Source: Burkholderiaceae bacterium (GTDB taxonomy: Bacteria > Pseudomonadota > Gammaproteobacteria > Burkholderiales > Burkholderiaceae_C). From it: 64,000 nt of DNA. The stretch's first letter is position 1. The number at the start of each line of letters is the position of its first letter. The stretch spans positions 248,001 to 312,000 of the forward strand of contig CAJYPV010000028.1 in assembly GCA_913776825.1 (NCBI GenBank). The letters run 5' to 3'. The position numbers were made by a program, and so were the translations under genes. The notes under the pieces are model-generated. The model saw only the letters and a list, made by a program, of their open reading frames with translations. It was not told the origin of the DNA and made no database searches. This document shows, piece by piece, positions 1-8,672 of this stretch.

Positions 1-528
1 GACGACGCCCAGCATCGTCACGAAGTAGATGGTGATGAAGACCAGGATGTCGGTCACGATCAGCACGCAGTCGCGCACCGCCAGTGAGGTCTGCATCAGC
101 TTGGCCGAGACGCGGCCGGCAAACTCATCCTGATAGAAGCTCATGCTCTGCGCGAGCAGATGGCGGTGGAAGTTCCAGCGCAGCCGCATCGGGAAGTTGC
201 TGGACAGGCCCTGATACTTGCTCAAACTCTGCAGACCGATCAGCAGCGGGCTGGCCAACAGAATGCCGGCCAGCATCAGCAGCTTGGATTTCTGGGTGGC
301 CCACCATTGATCGGCGGGCACGGCGCTCAGCCAGTCCACCACCGACCCCAGCATCGAGAACAACAGCGCCTCGAAGGCGCCGATGGCGGCGGTCAGCACG
401 ATCAGCACCAGGATCAGCCGGCGCATGCCCAGCGTGGCGGACCAGACAAACGCGAAGAACCCCGCCGGTGGCTGGGGCGCCGGCGTGGTCGGAAACGGAT
501 CGACGAGTTTTTCGAACCAGCCAAACAC
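1..528 (-). CDS. ABC transporter permease/ATP-binding protein, N-terminal part (runs off the window)
   Basis: Translating the minus strand from about 528 to the window edge gives an open frame with hydrophobic segments (residues about 30-55 and 85-105) followed by YQDEFAGRVSAKLMQTSLAV, a sequence typical of the transmembrane domain of MsbA-like exporters with fused permease and ATPase. The ATPase half would lie beyond base 1. The GTG start at 528 is chosen because CAGGAG lies six bases before it (535-540); an in-frame ATG at 546 is an alternative. The substrate cannot be told from this part. The family assignment is firm, the specificity unknown. Confidence 0.8.
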   Translation of the reverse strand, partial: MFGWFEKLVDPFPTTPAPQPPAGFFAFVWSATLGMRRLILVLIVLTAAIGAFEALLFSMLGSVVDWLSAVPADQWWATQKSKLLMLAGILLASPLLIGLQSLSKYQGLSSNFPMRLRWNFHRHLLAQSMSFYQDEFAGRVSAKLMQTSLAVRDCVLIVTDILVFITIYFVTMLGVV

Positions 529-845
529 GGCGGTCTCCTGAATCATGGAAGGTGAGAACCGGCGAGCCTACAGGAGGCGTGTGGCGGGCGTCGATCCCGT
601 GTGTGTCGATTGGTGGGATGGGGCGGTTGGGTGGCCGGTTCTCGCGTGCGGATGGGTGTGGGGAGGGGCGGCTGGGCTGGTGGGCTGGTGGGGTGCGGTG
701 CGGGGACCGAGCACGCCCCAAGGGGCCGCCGGCCCCTTGCGCTCAGACGCGTTCGCATTCGCTTCAGGAGCCGGCGGTCCCTCGGGGCCGATGGACCGAG
801 CCAGGCCGGCTCACATCGCGGCGCTGGAGCGGGCGGTGGCGATGC
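529..845. other. Gene-free interval with one hairpin
   Basis: This G-rich stretch separates the ABC transporter start from the phosphatase stop. I see no credible gene. It holds a stem-loop at 720-738 (AAGGGGCC, loop GCC, GGCCCCTT) that has no T-tract on either side, so it is not a clear intrinsic terminator. A promoter for the ABC transporter must lie here, but I cannot point to it. Confidence 0.5.
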
Positions 846-2606
846 TTATCGTGGGGTGGGGACGGGAGAGGGTGCCGGCGCCGCCGGCGGGAGCGGGAGC
901 GGCTTGCCTTGCGCTTGTCGGGGCGTGGGGATGCCCAGGATGCGGGCGAGCGTGGGCGCCAGATCCGCGACCTCCACCGGCTGCGCGACTTCGCCCTGTC
1001 CGACCCAGGTCGGGCCCCAGGTCAGCAGCGGGACGTGGGTGTCGTACTCATGCGGCGAGCCATGCGTGGTGCCCATGAGGCGGGAACCGAACATCCAGCC
1101 GGGCTTGGGCACGAGCTGCAGCGGCGCCGCGACGTCCGGGTGCCAGCTCTTGCGCATCTGCGCCAGGAAGGGCGTCGTGGTGTCGGTGCCCGCCAGCTGC
1201 GCGCGGGTGAAGGCGACCTGAACGCCGGCAATCTCCTCGGCCAGCAACTTGGCACGGGCATAGACGTCGTCCCGGGACAGGCCCTTGGACTGGATCAGCG
1301 CTTCATCGAATTGCAGGCCGGTGGCCGAGAAGCCGCGCACCCAGCGCGCTTCACCGAGTTGCTTGGACAGGCCCGCATTCACATAGCCGACGACCTGCGC
1401 CGGATTGATGCGGCCCGCATCGCGCCCCTGGGTTTTGGCCCATTCAGGCGTGTCCATGAAGCCATGGTCGGCCGTCAGGACCGCGAGGTAGTTGTCCCGT
1501 CCGACGCGCTGATCCAGATACTGGAACCACTGCTGCAGATAGCGGTCCAGATGCAGGAAATGGTCGTGCGACAGACGCGACTCTGGACCGAATGCGTGGT
1601 TCACATAGTCATGGCTGGAGAGGCTGACCGAGAGGATGTCCGTCTGGTCATCCGCGCCCAGTTGCTCCCCTTCGACCGCCGCACGCGCGAAGGCCAGCGT
1701 CAGCTCATCACCGAAGGGCGACGGCAGCAGATTGCCGTAGAAGCGCGGTCCGGGACCGTCCATGTTGGCGCCCAGCACCGCCGGCAGGCGGTTGCCGTTG
1801 CCGCTGTTGGCCTGCCAGGGCTGACCATCCGGCACGCTGCGGGCATAGGCCGATTCCGGCAGCAGCGGCGCCCAGGATTTGCCGAAGAACTGGTCCGCCG
1901 GCTTGGCCGCATTGAAGCGCTCCACCCAGGCCGGATGCGCCGACATGTAATAGGTCGTGGAGGCGAATTGGCCGGTCGAGCCCATGTACATGTAGGCCGT
2001 GCCCAGATGCCCGGACGGCAGGATCGCACCCCGGTCCTTGCCGGAGATGCCGATCATCTTGGAGCCCGGCTGCACCGTGCGCAGCACATCGCCCACCGTC
2101 TCGGCCTTGTAGTTCTCCGGACTCGTGCCCGCATGCGGCTCGGTCTTGTGGCCGATGTACTGGTAGCGGCTGTCCTCGGTGTTGTAGACCTCCTCACCCG
2201 TGACCGGATGCCGCCATTCATTGCCGATGATGCCGCTGCGCTGCGGATAGGCGCCGCTCAACATCACCGAATGGCCCGCCGCCGTGACGGTGTAACCATG
2301 GCCGTAATGCGCATTCGCGAACCAGGTGCCGCGATCCAGGAAACGACGGAAGCCGTCCGGCTGCAATTGGTCGCGATAGCCCAGCACCTGACGAATCGGC
2401 AAGCCATCCACCACCATGAACACGATCAGCTTCGGCGGCTTGCGCAGCGGCGCGGGCACAGCCGCAGTTGAGCCGGTCGACGCGCTCGCACCGGCAGACG
2501 ATGAAGCGGATGCGGTCGCGGACGTGGAGGAGGACGGTGAATGACTGCAGGCGGCCAGCGCGGCAAGCACAGGCACCAGCAGCCAGGTGCGGCGGGTGAA
2601 GGTCAT
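846..2606 (-). CDS. Alkaline phosphatase family lipoprotein (PafA-like)
   Basis: Predicted 586-residue secreted phosphomonoesterase or phosphodiesterase of the alkaline phosphatase superfamily. The start at 2606 gives a lipoprotein signal peptide (arginines at 5-6, hydrophobic core, LAAC with Cys20), so the enzyme is probably anchored to a membrane facing the periplasm or outside. A Ser/Ala-rich linker follows to about residue 50. The metal-binding pattern is present: VVDG (Asp67), YTVTAAGHS near 105-112 containing the likely Thr nucleophile, SSHDYVNH, TADHGFMD and THGSPHEYDTH near the C-terminus. This arrangement matches PafA-type enzymes, which use zinc and often act in phosphate scavenging. 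An upstream in-frame start at 2771 exists but would bury the signal peptide. No phosphate-box promoter was recognised. Confidence 0.88.
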   Translation of the reverse strand: MTFTRRTWLLVPVLAALAACSHSPSSSTSATASASSSAGASASTGSTAAVPAPLRKPPKLIVFMVVDGLPIRQVLGYRDQLQPDGFRRFLDRGTWFANAHYGHGYTVTAAGHSVMLSGAYPQRSGIIGNEWRHPVTGEEVYNTEDSRYQYIGHKTEPHAGTSPENYKAETVGDVLRTVQPGSKMIGISGKDRGAILPSGHLGTAYMYMGSTGQFASTTYYMSAHPAWVERFNAAKPADQFFGKSWAPLLPESAYARSVPDGQPWQANSGNGNRLPAVLGANMDGPGPRFYGNLLPSPFGDELTLAFARAAVEGEQLGADDQTDILSVSLSSHDYVNHAFGPESRLSHDHFLHLDRYLQQWFQYLDQRVGRDNYLAVLTADHGFMDTPEWAKTQGRDAGRINPAQVVGYVNAGLSKQLGEARWVRGFSATGLQFDEALIQSKGLSRDDVYARAKLLAEEIAGVQVAFTRAQLAGTDTTTPFLAQMRKSWHPDVAAPLQLVPKPGWMFGSRLMGTTHGSPHEYDTHVPLLTWGPTWVGQGEVAQPVEVADLAPTLARILGIPTPRQAQGKPLPLPPAAPAPSPVPTPR

Positions 2607-2877
2607 GGTCGGTGCGCGCAGGGCGCCGTGAGGGGGAGGGCGCAGTATCGCGCTGGCATTCCCCATCGTTGGCGCATCCGGTCGAGAGACCGTGGCATCG
2701 TCGCGCACCGCTCGCACACGGCTCGCACAGTCGTCGCCCCTGTCGAGACGGACCCGGATTGACAGCGTCATGACCGCGCCGATGCCCGGTCAGCGAATGA
2801 GCGCTGAATCAGGTCCGATTCGAGACCGAATGACACGCTGTACGGCGAACGGAATGGAGATGTCCGTCCCGGAATGG

Positions 2878-2910
2878 AAAAAGGGCCGATCACCACACGG
2901 CAATCGGCCC
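2878..2910 (-). terminator. Intrinsic terminator, minus strand
   Basis: An 8-bp stem (2883-2890 GGGCCGAT with 2903-2910 ATCGGCCC) is followed on the minus strand by five T residues (2882-2878). It would stop minus-strand transcripts coming from the glcDEF side, about 380 bases past the glcF stop codon, and shields the phosphatase gene from read-through. Confidence 0.75.
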
Positions 2911-3292
2911 CTTCCGTTTCTGATTGGAATCGCTTTCGCGCTCCCCTCCTGTTATTGAGCGCGATTGTGTGGCGCGCAGGCAAAGCCTATGCCCGGGTTT
3001 GCCCGGAGATCGCGCTCAAAGCTGCGACTTCTTGCGCAAGATCGATGCGGATGGTGCTTCGCTGATGCGCCGATGCGACGCCCGATCGCCTTGTCGTACG
3101 CCTGCCCCAGCCCGAAAGCAGTGTTCAAACGTCTCGTCGCCGCCAAGCATGCGGTGCAATCCGAAGCGCAACGGCCGCGGCGGTGTGAGCGGCACACTTC
3201 TTTCCAAGGCGATGACCGTAGGGCCTGAACGTGACGGAAGCCCGCTCCCGCCGCCGGTGGTGGCGCCGGCCACACCGGCGCGAGATCGGGGG
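2911..3292. other. Interval between glcF and its distant terminator; no supported gene
   Basis: About 380 bases with no reading frame I can support. Several frames are open but none has a recognisable protein or a well-placed ribosome binding site. On the minus strand this would be either a long 3' untranslated region of glcDEF or a separate small RNA ending at the terminator at 2878-2910. Confidence 0.4.
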
Positions 3293-4534
3293 TCAGGCCG
3301 TGAGGGCCGCGTCCAGCACTTCGATCCAGTGCCGCACCGGCACCGGCGTGCCGGCCTGCAGATGCTGAATGCAGCCCACATTGCCGGAGACGATCGCATC
3401 CGCCTGCAGCGGCGCCAGCGCCTCCAGCTTGCGCGCGCGCAATTGCTGGGACAGCAAGGGCTGCAGCACCGAATACGTGCCCGCCGAGCCGCAGCAGAGA
3501 TGGCTGTCGGAAGGTGCAATGGAGATCTCGAAGCCCAGCTCGCGCATGATCGATTCCACCCCGCCGCGCAATTGCTGACCATGCTGCAGCGTGCACGGCG
3601 GGTGATAGGCCAATCGCGGCAGACGGCCAGCCTGGATCTGCGGCTTCAGCGCCGCGACCAGGTCGGGCAGCCATTCGCACAGGTCGCGGGTCATGGCGGA
3701 GACCCGCGCCGCTTTCTCCGCATAGTCCGGATCGTGCGCCAGCAGACGGCCGTAATCCTTGACCTGGACGCCGCAGCCGGAGGCATTCATGACGATGGCC
3801 TCCACCGGCTGGTTGTGGCCGTCCACCATCGGCCACCAGGCGTCGATGTTGCGGCGCGCATCGTCCAGACCGCCGTGATGGTCGTCCAGATGCGCACGGA
3901 TCGCGCCGCAGCAGCCGGCCTCATCCGCCACCAGCGTCTGGATGCCCGCCGCATCCAGCACCCGCGCGGTCGCGGCATTGATGTTGGGATGCATCGACGG
4001 CTGCACACAGCCCAGCAGCATCAGCACCTTGCGGGCATGGCTGCGCTGCGGCCATTGAAAGGCTTCCGGCTGCGGCCGCGCCGGCACCTTGTCCTTCAAA
4101 CCCGCCGGCACCAGCGGACGCAAGGCCTGGCCCAATCGCAGCGCCGGTTGGAACAGCGCGGAGGTCATGCCCTCCTTCAGCAGCCAGCGCTTGAATCGCT
4201 CACCGCGTGGTCGACCCACCTTGGCATCCACCACGCGACGGCCGATCTCGACCAGCTGGCCATACTGCACGCCGGAAGGACAGGTGCTTTCGCAATTGCG
4301 GCAGGTCAGGCAGCGATCCAGGTGTTGCTGCGTCGTGGCGGTCGGCGTGCTGCCTTCCAGCACCTGCTTGATCAGATAGATGCGACCGCGCGGCCCGTCC
4401 AGTTCATCGCCCAGCAACTGATAGGTCGGGCAGGTGGCGGTGCAGAAGCCGCAATGCACACAGCGGCGCAGGATGGCCTCCGCCGCCTCGCCTTCGGGCG
4501 TGCCTTGGAATTCCGGGGCGAGATGGGTTTGCAT
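3293..4534 (-). CDS. glcF: Glycolate oxidase iron-sulfur subunit GlcF
   Basis: 413-residue subunit that carries electrons from the flavin subunits of glycolate oxidase (glycolate to glyoxylate) to the respiratory chain. Two 4Fe-4S ferredoxin-type cysteine clusters are visible: CVHCGFCTATCP (Cys25, 28, 31, 35) and CLTCRNCESTCP (Cys75, 78, 81, 85). Two CCG-type domains follow, with EAGCCGAIRAHL in the middle and HLCCGSAGTY near the C-terminus, as in the whole GlcF/LutA family. It is the last gene of a glcD-glcE-glcF operon, 43 bases after glcE. The length is normal for the family. Confidence 0.96.
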   Translation of the reverse strand: MQTHLAPEFQGTPEGEAAEAILRRCVHCGFCTATCPTYQLLGDELDGPRGRIYLIKQVLEGSTPTATTQQHLDRCLTCRNCESTCPSGVQYGQLVEIGRRVVDAKVGRPRGERFKRWLLKEGMTSALFQPALRLGQALRPLVPAGLKDKVPARPQPEAFQWPQRSHARKVLMLLGCVQPSMHPNINAATARVLDAAGIQTLVADEAGCCGAIRAHLDDHHGGLDDARRNIDAWWPMVDGHNQPVEAIVMNASGCGVQVKDYGRLLAHDPDYAEKAARVSAMTRDLCEWLPDLVAALKPQIQAGRLPRLAYHPPCTLQHGQQLRGGVESIMRELGFEISIAPSDSHLCCGSAGTYSVLQPLLSQQLRARKLEALAPLQADAIVSGNVGCIQHLQAGTPVPVRHWIEVLDAALTA

Positions 4535-4577
4535 GGTGGCGACAGCGGCAAGCGATCAGAGGGGCGAGCCACGAGGC

Positions 4578-5732
4578 TCAGAAGTCCGCGCACAGCCGAC
4601 CCGGATTGAACACACCGCGCGGGTCGAACTGCTGCTTCAACTCTCGATGGATGCGGGCCAGTGCCGGCGGCAGCGGCGCGAAGACGCCGGCCTGCTTGTC
4701 CTGCGCACGGAACAGCGTGGCATGCCCGCCCACGGCCGCAGCCATCTCGCGCAACTGCGCCGGCGCCATCGGCGTCACGACCCAGCGCTGCGCCCCGCCC
4801 CATTCGATCAGCTGCTCGCCATGCAAGGGCATCGGCGGCGCCGTGGCCGGCACGCTGATGCGCCACATCGACGCGCCGCCCTGCACCGCGCGCCGGGCGC
4901 TGGTGAAGAACTCATCTTCATGGTCGCGCAGGCCCTCCCAGAAGGGCGCGGCCATGGCGTCGGGAATCACATCGCCGCCCAGCTTCTGCACCGCCGCTCG
5001 CACCGCCGCCTCAGCGCCGGACAGGCGCAGCACCAGCGCGCCATCCCACCACGCACTGGCGCTGATCGGCAGCGGTTGTCCGCCCCAACGGTTGAGCTGC
5101 GGCAGCGCCTGCTCTTGCGGCAGCTCGAAGCGCAGCGTCTGCGTCGCGACCGGACGCGGCAGCACCTTCAGCGACACCTGCACGATCACGCCCAGCACGC
5201 CGAGCGCGCCGGCCATCAGGCGTGACACGTCATAGCCCGCCACGTTCTTCATCACCGTGCCGCCGAAATGCAGCAGCTCGCCCTGCCCATTGAGCATCGA
5301 CAAACCGAGCACATGGTCCCGCACCGCGCCGGCCGTGGCTCGCGCCGGTCCGGACAGCCCCGCCGCGACCATGCCGCCCACCGTGCCGCGGCCGCGCTCG
5401 CTGCCGGTGAAGCGAGGTGGTTCGAAGGCGAGCTGCTGGCCTTCGCGGGCCAGCAGCGCTTCCAGTTCCACCAGCGGCGTGCCCGCTGCGACGGTGACGT
5501 ACAGCTCGCTGGGCTCATAGGCGCACACGCCGGTCAGGTCGAGCGTCGACAGCGATTCGCCGCGCGGCTCGCCACCGTAGAACGCCTTGCTGCCGTGGCC
5601 TTCGATGCGGAATGGTCCGCCGCCACGGATGCGTTCACGCAGCCGTTCGAGCGCTTGTCGCGGCAAGGCGTCCACGCGGGTGGGCGGGGCCTCGGCCTTC
5701 ACGGGTTCATCCAGACCTTCGGATGACGTCAT
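4578..5732 (-). CDS. glcE: Glycolate oxidase FAD-binding subunit GlcE
   Basis: 384-residue FAD-binding subunit of glycolate oxidase. It shows the PCMH-type FAD domain: a GHGSKAFYGG stretch near residues 45-54, RGRGTVGGMVAAGLSGP at about 114-130, and GGTVMKNVAGYDVSRLMAGA at about 157-176, all characteristic of GlcE. It ends in the usual FDPRGVFNPGRL C-terminus. Its ATG overlaps the glcD stop codon by one base (TGATG), which implies translational coupling. The protein works in complex with GlcD and GlcF; the order glcD-glcE-glcF is the standard one. Confidence 0.96.
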   Translation of the reverse strand: MTSSEGLDEPVKAEAPPTRVDALPRQALERLRERIRGGGPFRIEGHGSKAFYGGEPRGESLSTLDLTGVCAYEPSELYVTVAAGTPLVELEALLAREGQQLAFEPPRFTGSERGRGTVGGMVAAGLSGPARATAGAVRDHVLGLSMLNGQGELLHFGGTVMKNVAGYDVSRLMAGALGVLGVIVQVSLKVLPRPVATQTLRFELPQEQALPQLNRWGGQPLPISASAWWDGALVLRLSGAEAAVRAAVQKLGGDVIPDAMAAPFWEGLRDHEDEFFTSARRAVQGGASMWRISVPATAPPMPLHGEQLIEWGGAQRWVVTPMAPAQLREMAAAVGGHATLFRAQDKQAGVFAPLPPALARIHRELKQQFDPRGVFNPGRLCADF

Positions 5733-7225
5733 CAGAAACGCTCCAGTTCAGGGAAGGCCAGCACGCCGCGTCGGACATGCATGCGGCCGTATTCAGCGCA
5801 GCGGTGCAGGGTGGGAATCACCTTGCCGGGGTTGAGCAGTTCGTGCGGATCAAACGCGCGCTTCAGCGCCAGCATCTGTTCACGCTCTTCGGGCGAGAAC
5901 TGCACGCACATGCTGTTGAGCTTTTCCACGCCCACGCCGTGCTCGCCGGTGACCGTGCCGCCCATCGCGACACTGGTCTCCAGGATGTCCGCGCCGAATT
6001 GCTCGCAGCGGTGCAGTTGGTCGGGGTCGTTGGCGTCGTACAGGATCAGCGGATGCAGATTGCCGTCACCCGCATGGAAGACATTGGCGCAGCGCAGCTG
6101 GTACTTCTGCTCCATCGCCTGGATCGCGAGCAGGATGTCGGCCAGCCGCTTGCGCGGAATCGTCGAATCCATGCACATGTAGTCCGGACTGATGCGGCCC
6201 GACGCTGGAAACGCATTCTTGCGGCCGCTCCAGAAACGCAGGCGCTGGGCCTCGTTCTCGCTGACCTCGATGCCGGTCGCTCCGCTCGCGCGCAGCACCG
6301 CGATCATCCGGTCGATCTCCTCGGCGACCTCTTCCGGCGTGCCGTCGCTTTCGCACAGCAGGATGGCTTCGGCATTCAGGTCGTAGCCGGCGTGGACGAA
6401 ATCCTCCACCGCCGCGGTCATCGGCTTGTCCATCATCTCCAGACCCGCCGGGATGATGCCCGCCGCGATGATCGCCGCCACCGCATCGCCGGCCCGGCGC
6501 AAGTCATCGAAGCTGGCCATGATGCAGCGCGCGAGCTGCGGCTTCGGCGTCAGCCGCACCCAGACCTCGGTGATGACGGCCAGCATGCCTTCGCTGCCCA
6601 CCACCACGCTCAGCAGATCCAGGCCGGACGCGTCCAGCGCCTCGCTGCCGAATTCCACCGGCTCACCCTCGACGGTGAAGCCGCGGACCTTCATCACGTT
6701 GTGCAGCGTGAGCCCGTACTTCAGGCAATGCACACCGCCCGAGTTCTCGGCCACATTGCCGCCGATGGTGCAGGCGATCTGGCTGCTGGGATCCGGCGCG
6801 TAATACAGACCGAACGGCGCGGCCGCTTCGGAAATCGCCAGATTGCGCACGCCGCACTGGACCCGCGCGACCCGCGCCAGCGGATCGACCGACAGGATCC
6901 GATTGAAGCGCGCCAGGGCCAGCGTCAGGCCCTGTGCATGCGGCATCGCGCCGCCCGACAGCCCGGTGCCCGCACCGCGCGCCACCACCGGCACCCGCAG
7001 CGCATGGCAGCGCTGCAACACCGCCGCGACCTGCGCCTCGTCCTCCGGCAGCGCCACCGCCAGCGGACGCTCGCGGTAGGCGGTCAGGCCATCGCACTCA
7101 TAGGGTTGGGTTTGCTCGTCCTGCCACAGCAGCGCATGCGCCGGCAGCACCTCGCGCAAAGCCCGGACCAGCCGGGCCTGCTGATCGGCCCGCTCAAGAG
7201 CGGTGGAGGGAGGCGCGGCATTCAT
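5732..7225 (-). CDS. glcD: Glycolate oxidase catalytic subunit GlcD
   Basis: 497-residue FAD-linked oxidase that oxidises glycolate (and often D-lactate-type 2-hydroxy acids) to glyoxylate. Seen: the FAD-binding motif ARGAGTGLSGGAMP at about 82-95, the conserved PDPSSQIACTIGGNVAENSGG at about 145-164, and near the C-terminus GTVTGEHGVGVEK and FDPHELLNPGKV, all signatures of the GlcD/FAD-oxidase C family. It is the first gene of the operon. No glcC-type regulator is adjacent, so the control of the operon cannot be read from this window. Confidence 0.97.
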   Translation of the reverse strand: MNAAPPSTALERADQQARLVRALREVLPAHALLWQDEQTQPYECDGLTAYRERPLAVALPEDEAQVAAVLQRCHALRVPVVARGAGTGLSGGAMPHAQGLTLALARFNRILSVDPLARVARVQCGVRNLAISEAAAPFGLYYAPDPSSQIACTIGGNVAENSGGVHCLKYGLTLHNVMKVRGFTVEGEPVEFGSEALDASGLDLLSVVVGSEGMLAVITEVWVRLTPKPQLARCIMASFDDLRRAGDAVAAIIAAGIIPAGLEMMDKPMTAAVEDFVHAGYDLNAEAILLCESDGTPEEVAEEIDRMIAVLRASGATGIEVSENEAQRLRFWSGRKNAFPASGRISPDYMCMDSTIPRKRLADILLAIQAMEQKYQLRCANVFHAGDGNLHPLILYDANDPDQLHRCEQFGADILETSVAMGGTVTGEHGVGVEKLNSMCVQFSPEEREQMLALKRAFDPHELLNPGKVIPTLHRCAEYGRMHVRRGVLAFPELERF

Positions 7226-7367
7226 GGATCGAACTGTAGCCCGCGTTCATCCGGCCGATCGCGCCCGGCGTGCGGGTGCGGCCCGGGACAAACCCGGCTG
7301 CCGATGCCCGCGCCTGAGCCGGTTCGTGAAACGGTTTGTGAACCTGAGCGGGCAGACCACGCCGGCC

Positions 7368-8507
7368 TCACGAATCCAGGAACACGGTCAGCACGCCGGT
7401 GTAGCCGTGCAGGCGCGCATGGGCGATCTCGCCATTCGCGAAGAAACCGATCAGCGGCACCTCGCCCAGCGCATGCTGCACCCACTGCAATTCGGCCGAC
7501 GGCGTGCCGAAGTGCGGTCCGCCCCGGCCGGTGCAGGTGACGTAGATCGCGCCGGCCATGCGGGCGCCGCGTTCTTCTGCATCGGCGCGGATCTCGGTGC
7601 AGATGCGCACCAGGTCGCGGCGCGCGGCATCGGGATGTCGCTCGCAAAAGCTCAGCAGCTCGCCCTGGCGCAGTTGCTCCGCGACAGCCACGCCGCGTCG
7701 GGCCGGGTCCAGGCCGACCAGATGCCGCACCCGCACTTCGGGGCCGTACTCGCGTCGCGCGCCGGGTGCATCGCTCAGGCCCACCAGGGTGCGCCGGAAC
7801 AGCGGCATCGCCTGACGCAGGCGGGTGGTCTCGCCGGTGAAGGCCGGCAGCTTGAGGTCTTCCAGCAGCGCATCCAGCGCCGGCTGGCCGTCCAGCTCGG
7901 TGACCAGCGAACCATCGCAGGCGGTCACGCGGCGTTCACGGCCGAGCGGCTGGCAGCCCTGGCTGACCCGGGAAATCCAGCTGACCCGCGGACCCAGCGC
8001 CAGCCCGGACAGGCCGCCCTCGAACACGCCATCCGCCAGTTGGACCGCTGACGATCGCCCGCTCACCAGCCCGCCGAACACATAGCCGCTGGTGCAGCGC
8101 TGCGAGAGTTCGGTGATCAGCTCCTGCAGATCCGGCGTCGCGCCGTCCGCATGCAGCAGCAGGCTGCGGGCGCCGAATTCGGCGGGCAGCGGATGTCGGC
8201 CGGAGAAGATGCGCCACTGGTCCGGCGACAGATCGCAGACCATCAGCGCCAGGGCGGGCTCGGCGAAATACTCGACGCCCGCCGCACAGACGGCCAGCGC
8301 CGAGCCGCCCACCCAGCCGCAGCCGGGCCAGCGCTGACGGACTTCGTCCAGCAGCGCATCGGCGTGCGGCACATAGTCTTCGGACACATACAGGAACCCC
8401 AAGGTGGGGACCATGCCGGCACGCTGACCGTCGATCTGCGCGCCCGCCAGAGCGAGCGCCATGTGCGGATCGGGATGGGTGGCGTGGGCCTGGATGAATC
8501 GAGGCAT
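7368..8507 (-). CDS. FIST-domain signal transduction protein
   Basis: 379-residue soluble protein with an N-terminal FIST_N domain (about 30-200) and a FIST_C domain (about 210-375). Features of the family are visible: a GGSALAV-type glycine turn, YVFGGLVSGRSS, and the C-terminal GRGGPHFGTPSAEL followed by VPLIGFFANGEIA. FIST domains are thought to bind small ligands, probably amino acids, and often sit beside chemotaxis or c-di-GMP proteins. Here there is no such neighbour; it lies alone, 142 bases before glcD on the same strand. The ligand is unknown. Confidence 0.88.
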   Translation of the reverse strand: MPRFIQAHATHPDPHMALALAGAQIDGQRAGMVPTLGFLYVSEDYVPHADALLDEVRQRWPGCGWVGGSALAVCAAGVEYFAEPALALMVCDLSPDQWRIFSGRHPLPAEFGARSLLLHADGATPDLQELITELSQRCTSGYVFGGLVSGRSSAVQLADGVFEGGLSGLALGPRVSWISRVSQGCQPLGRERRVTACDGSLVTELDGQPALDALLEDLKLPAFTGETTRLRQAMPLFRRTLVGLSDAPGARREYGPEVRVRHLVGLDPARRGVAVAEQLRQGELLSFCERHPDAARRDLVRICTEIRADAEERGARMAGAIYVTCTGRGGPHFGTPSAELQWVQHALGEVPLIGFFANGEIAHARLHGYTGVLTVFLDS

Positions 8508-8672
8508 GAACGGCCCTCGGTGAACAACAGGAAAAACAAGAAATGCCGGAGCGGTGGATCGACCGGTCGACCTGGTGTGTGCGTGGCTGGTGGGCGAGTG
8601 ATCCGAGTGAGCCGAGGGAGGAGCGCGCCAGCGCTCGGGCCCTCCGCGGATCAGCCGCTCCCGGAACCCCGC

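Noticed and set aside
720..738. Hairpin as a terminator for the phosphatase
   Set aside because: No T-tract on either strand; kept only as a hairpin.
84..2471. 795-codon plus-strand frame
   Set aside because: Antisense to the ABC transporter and the phosphatase, both of which have convincing motifs.
2952..3290. Small coding gene between glcF and the terminator
   Set aside because: Open frames on both strands lack a ribosome binding site, family motifs and plausible composition.
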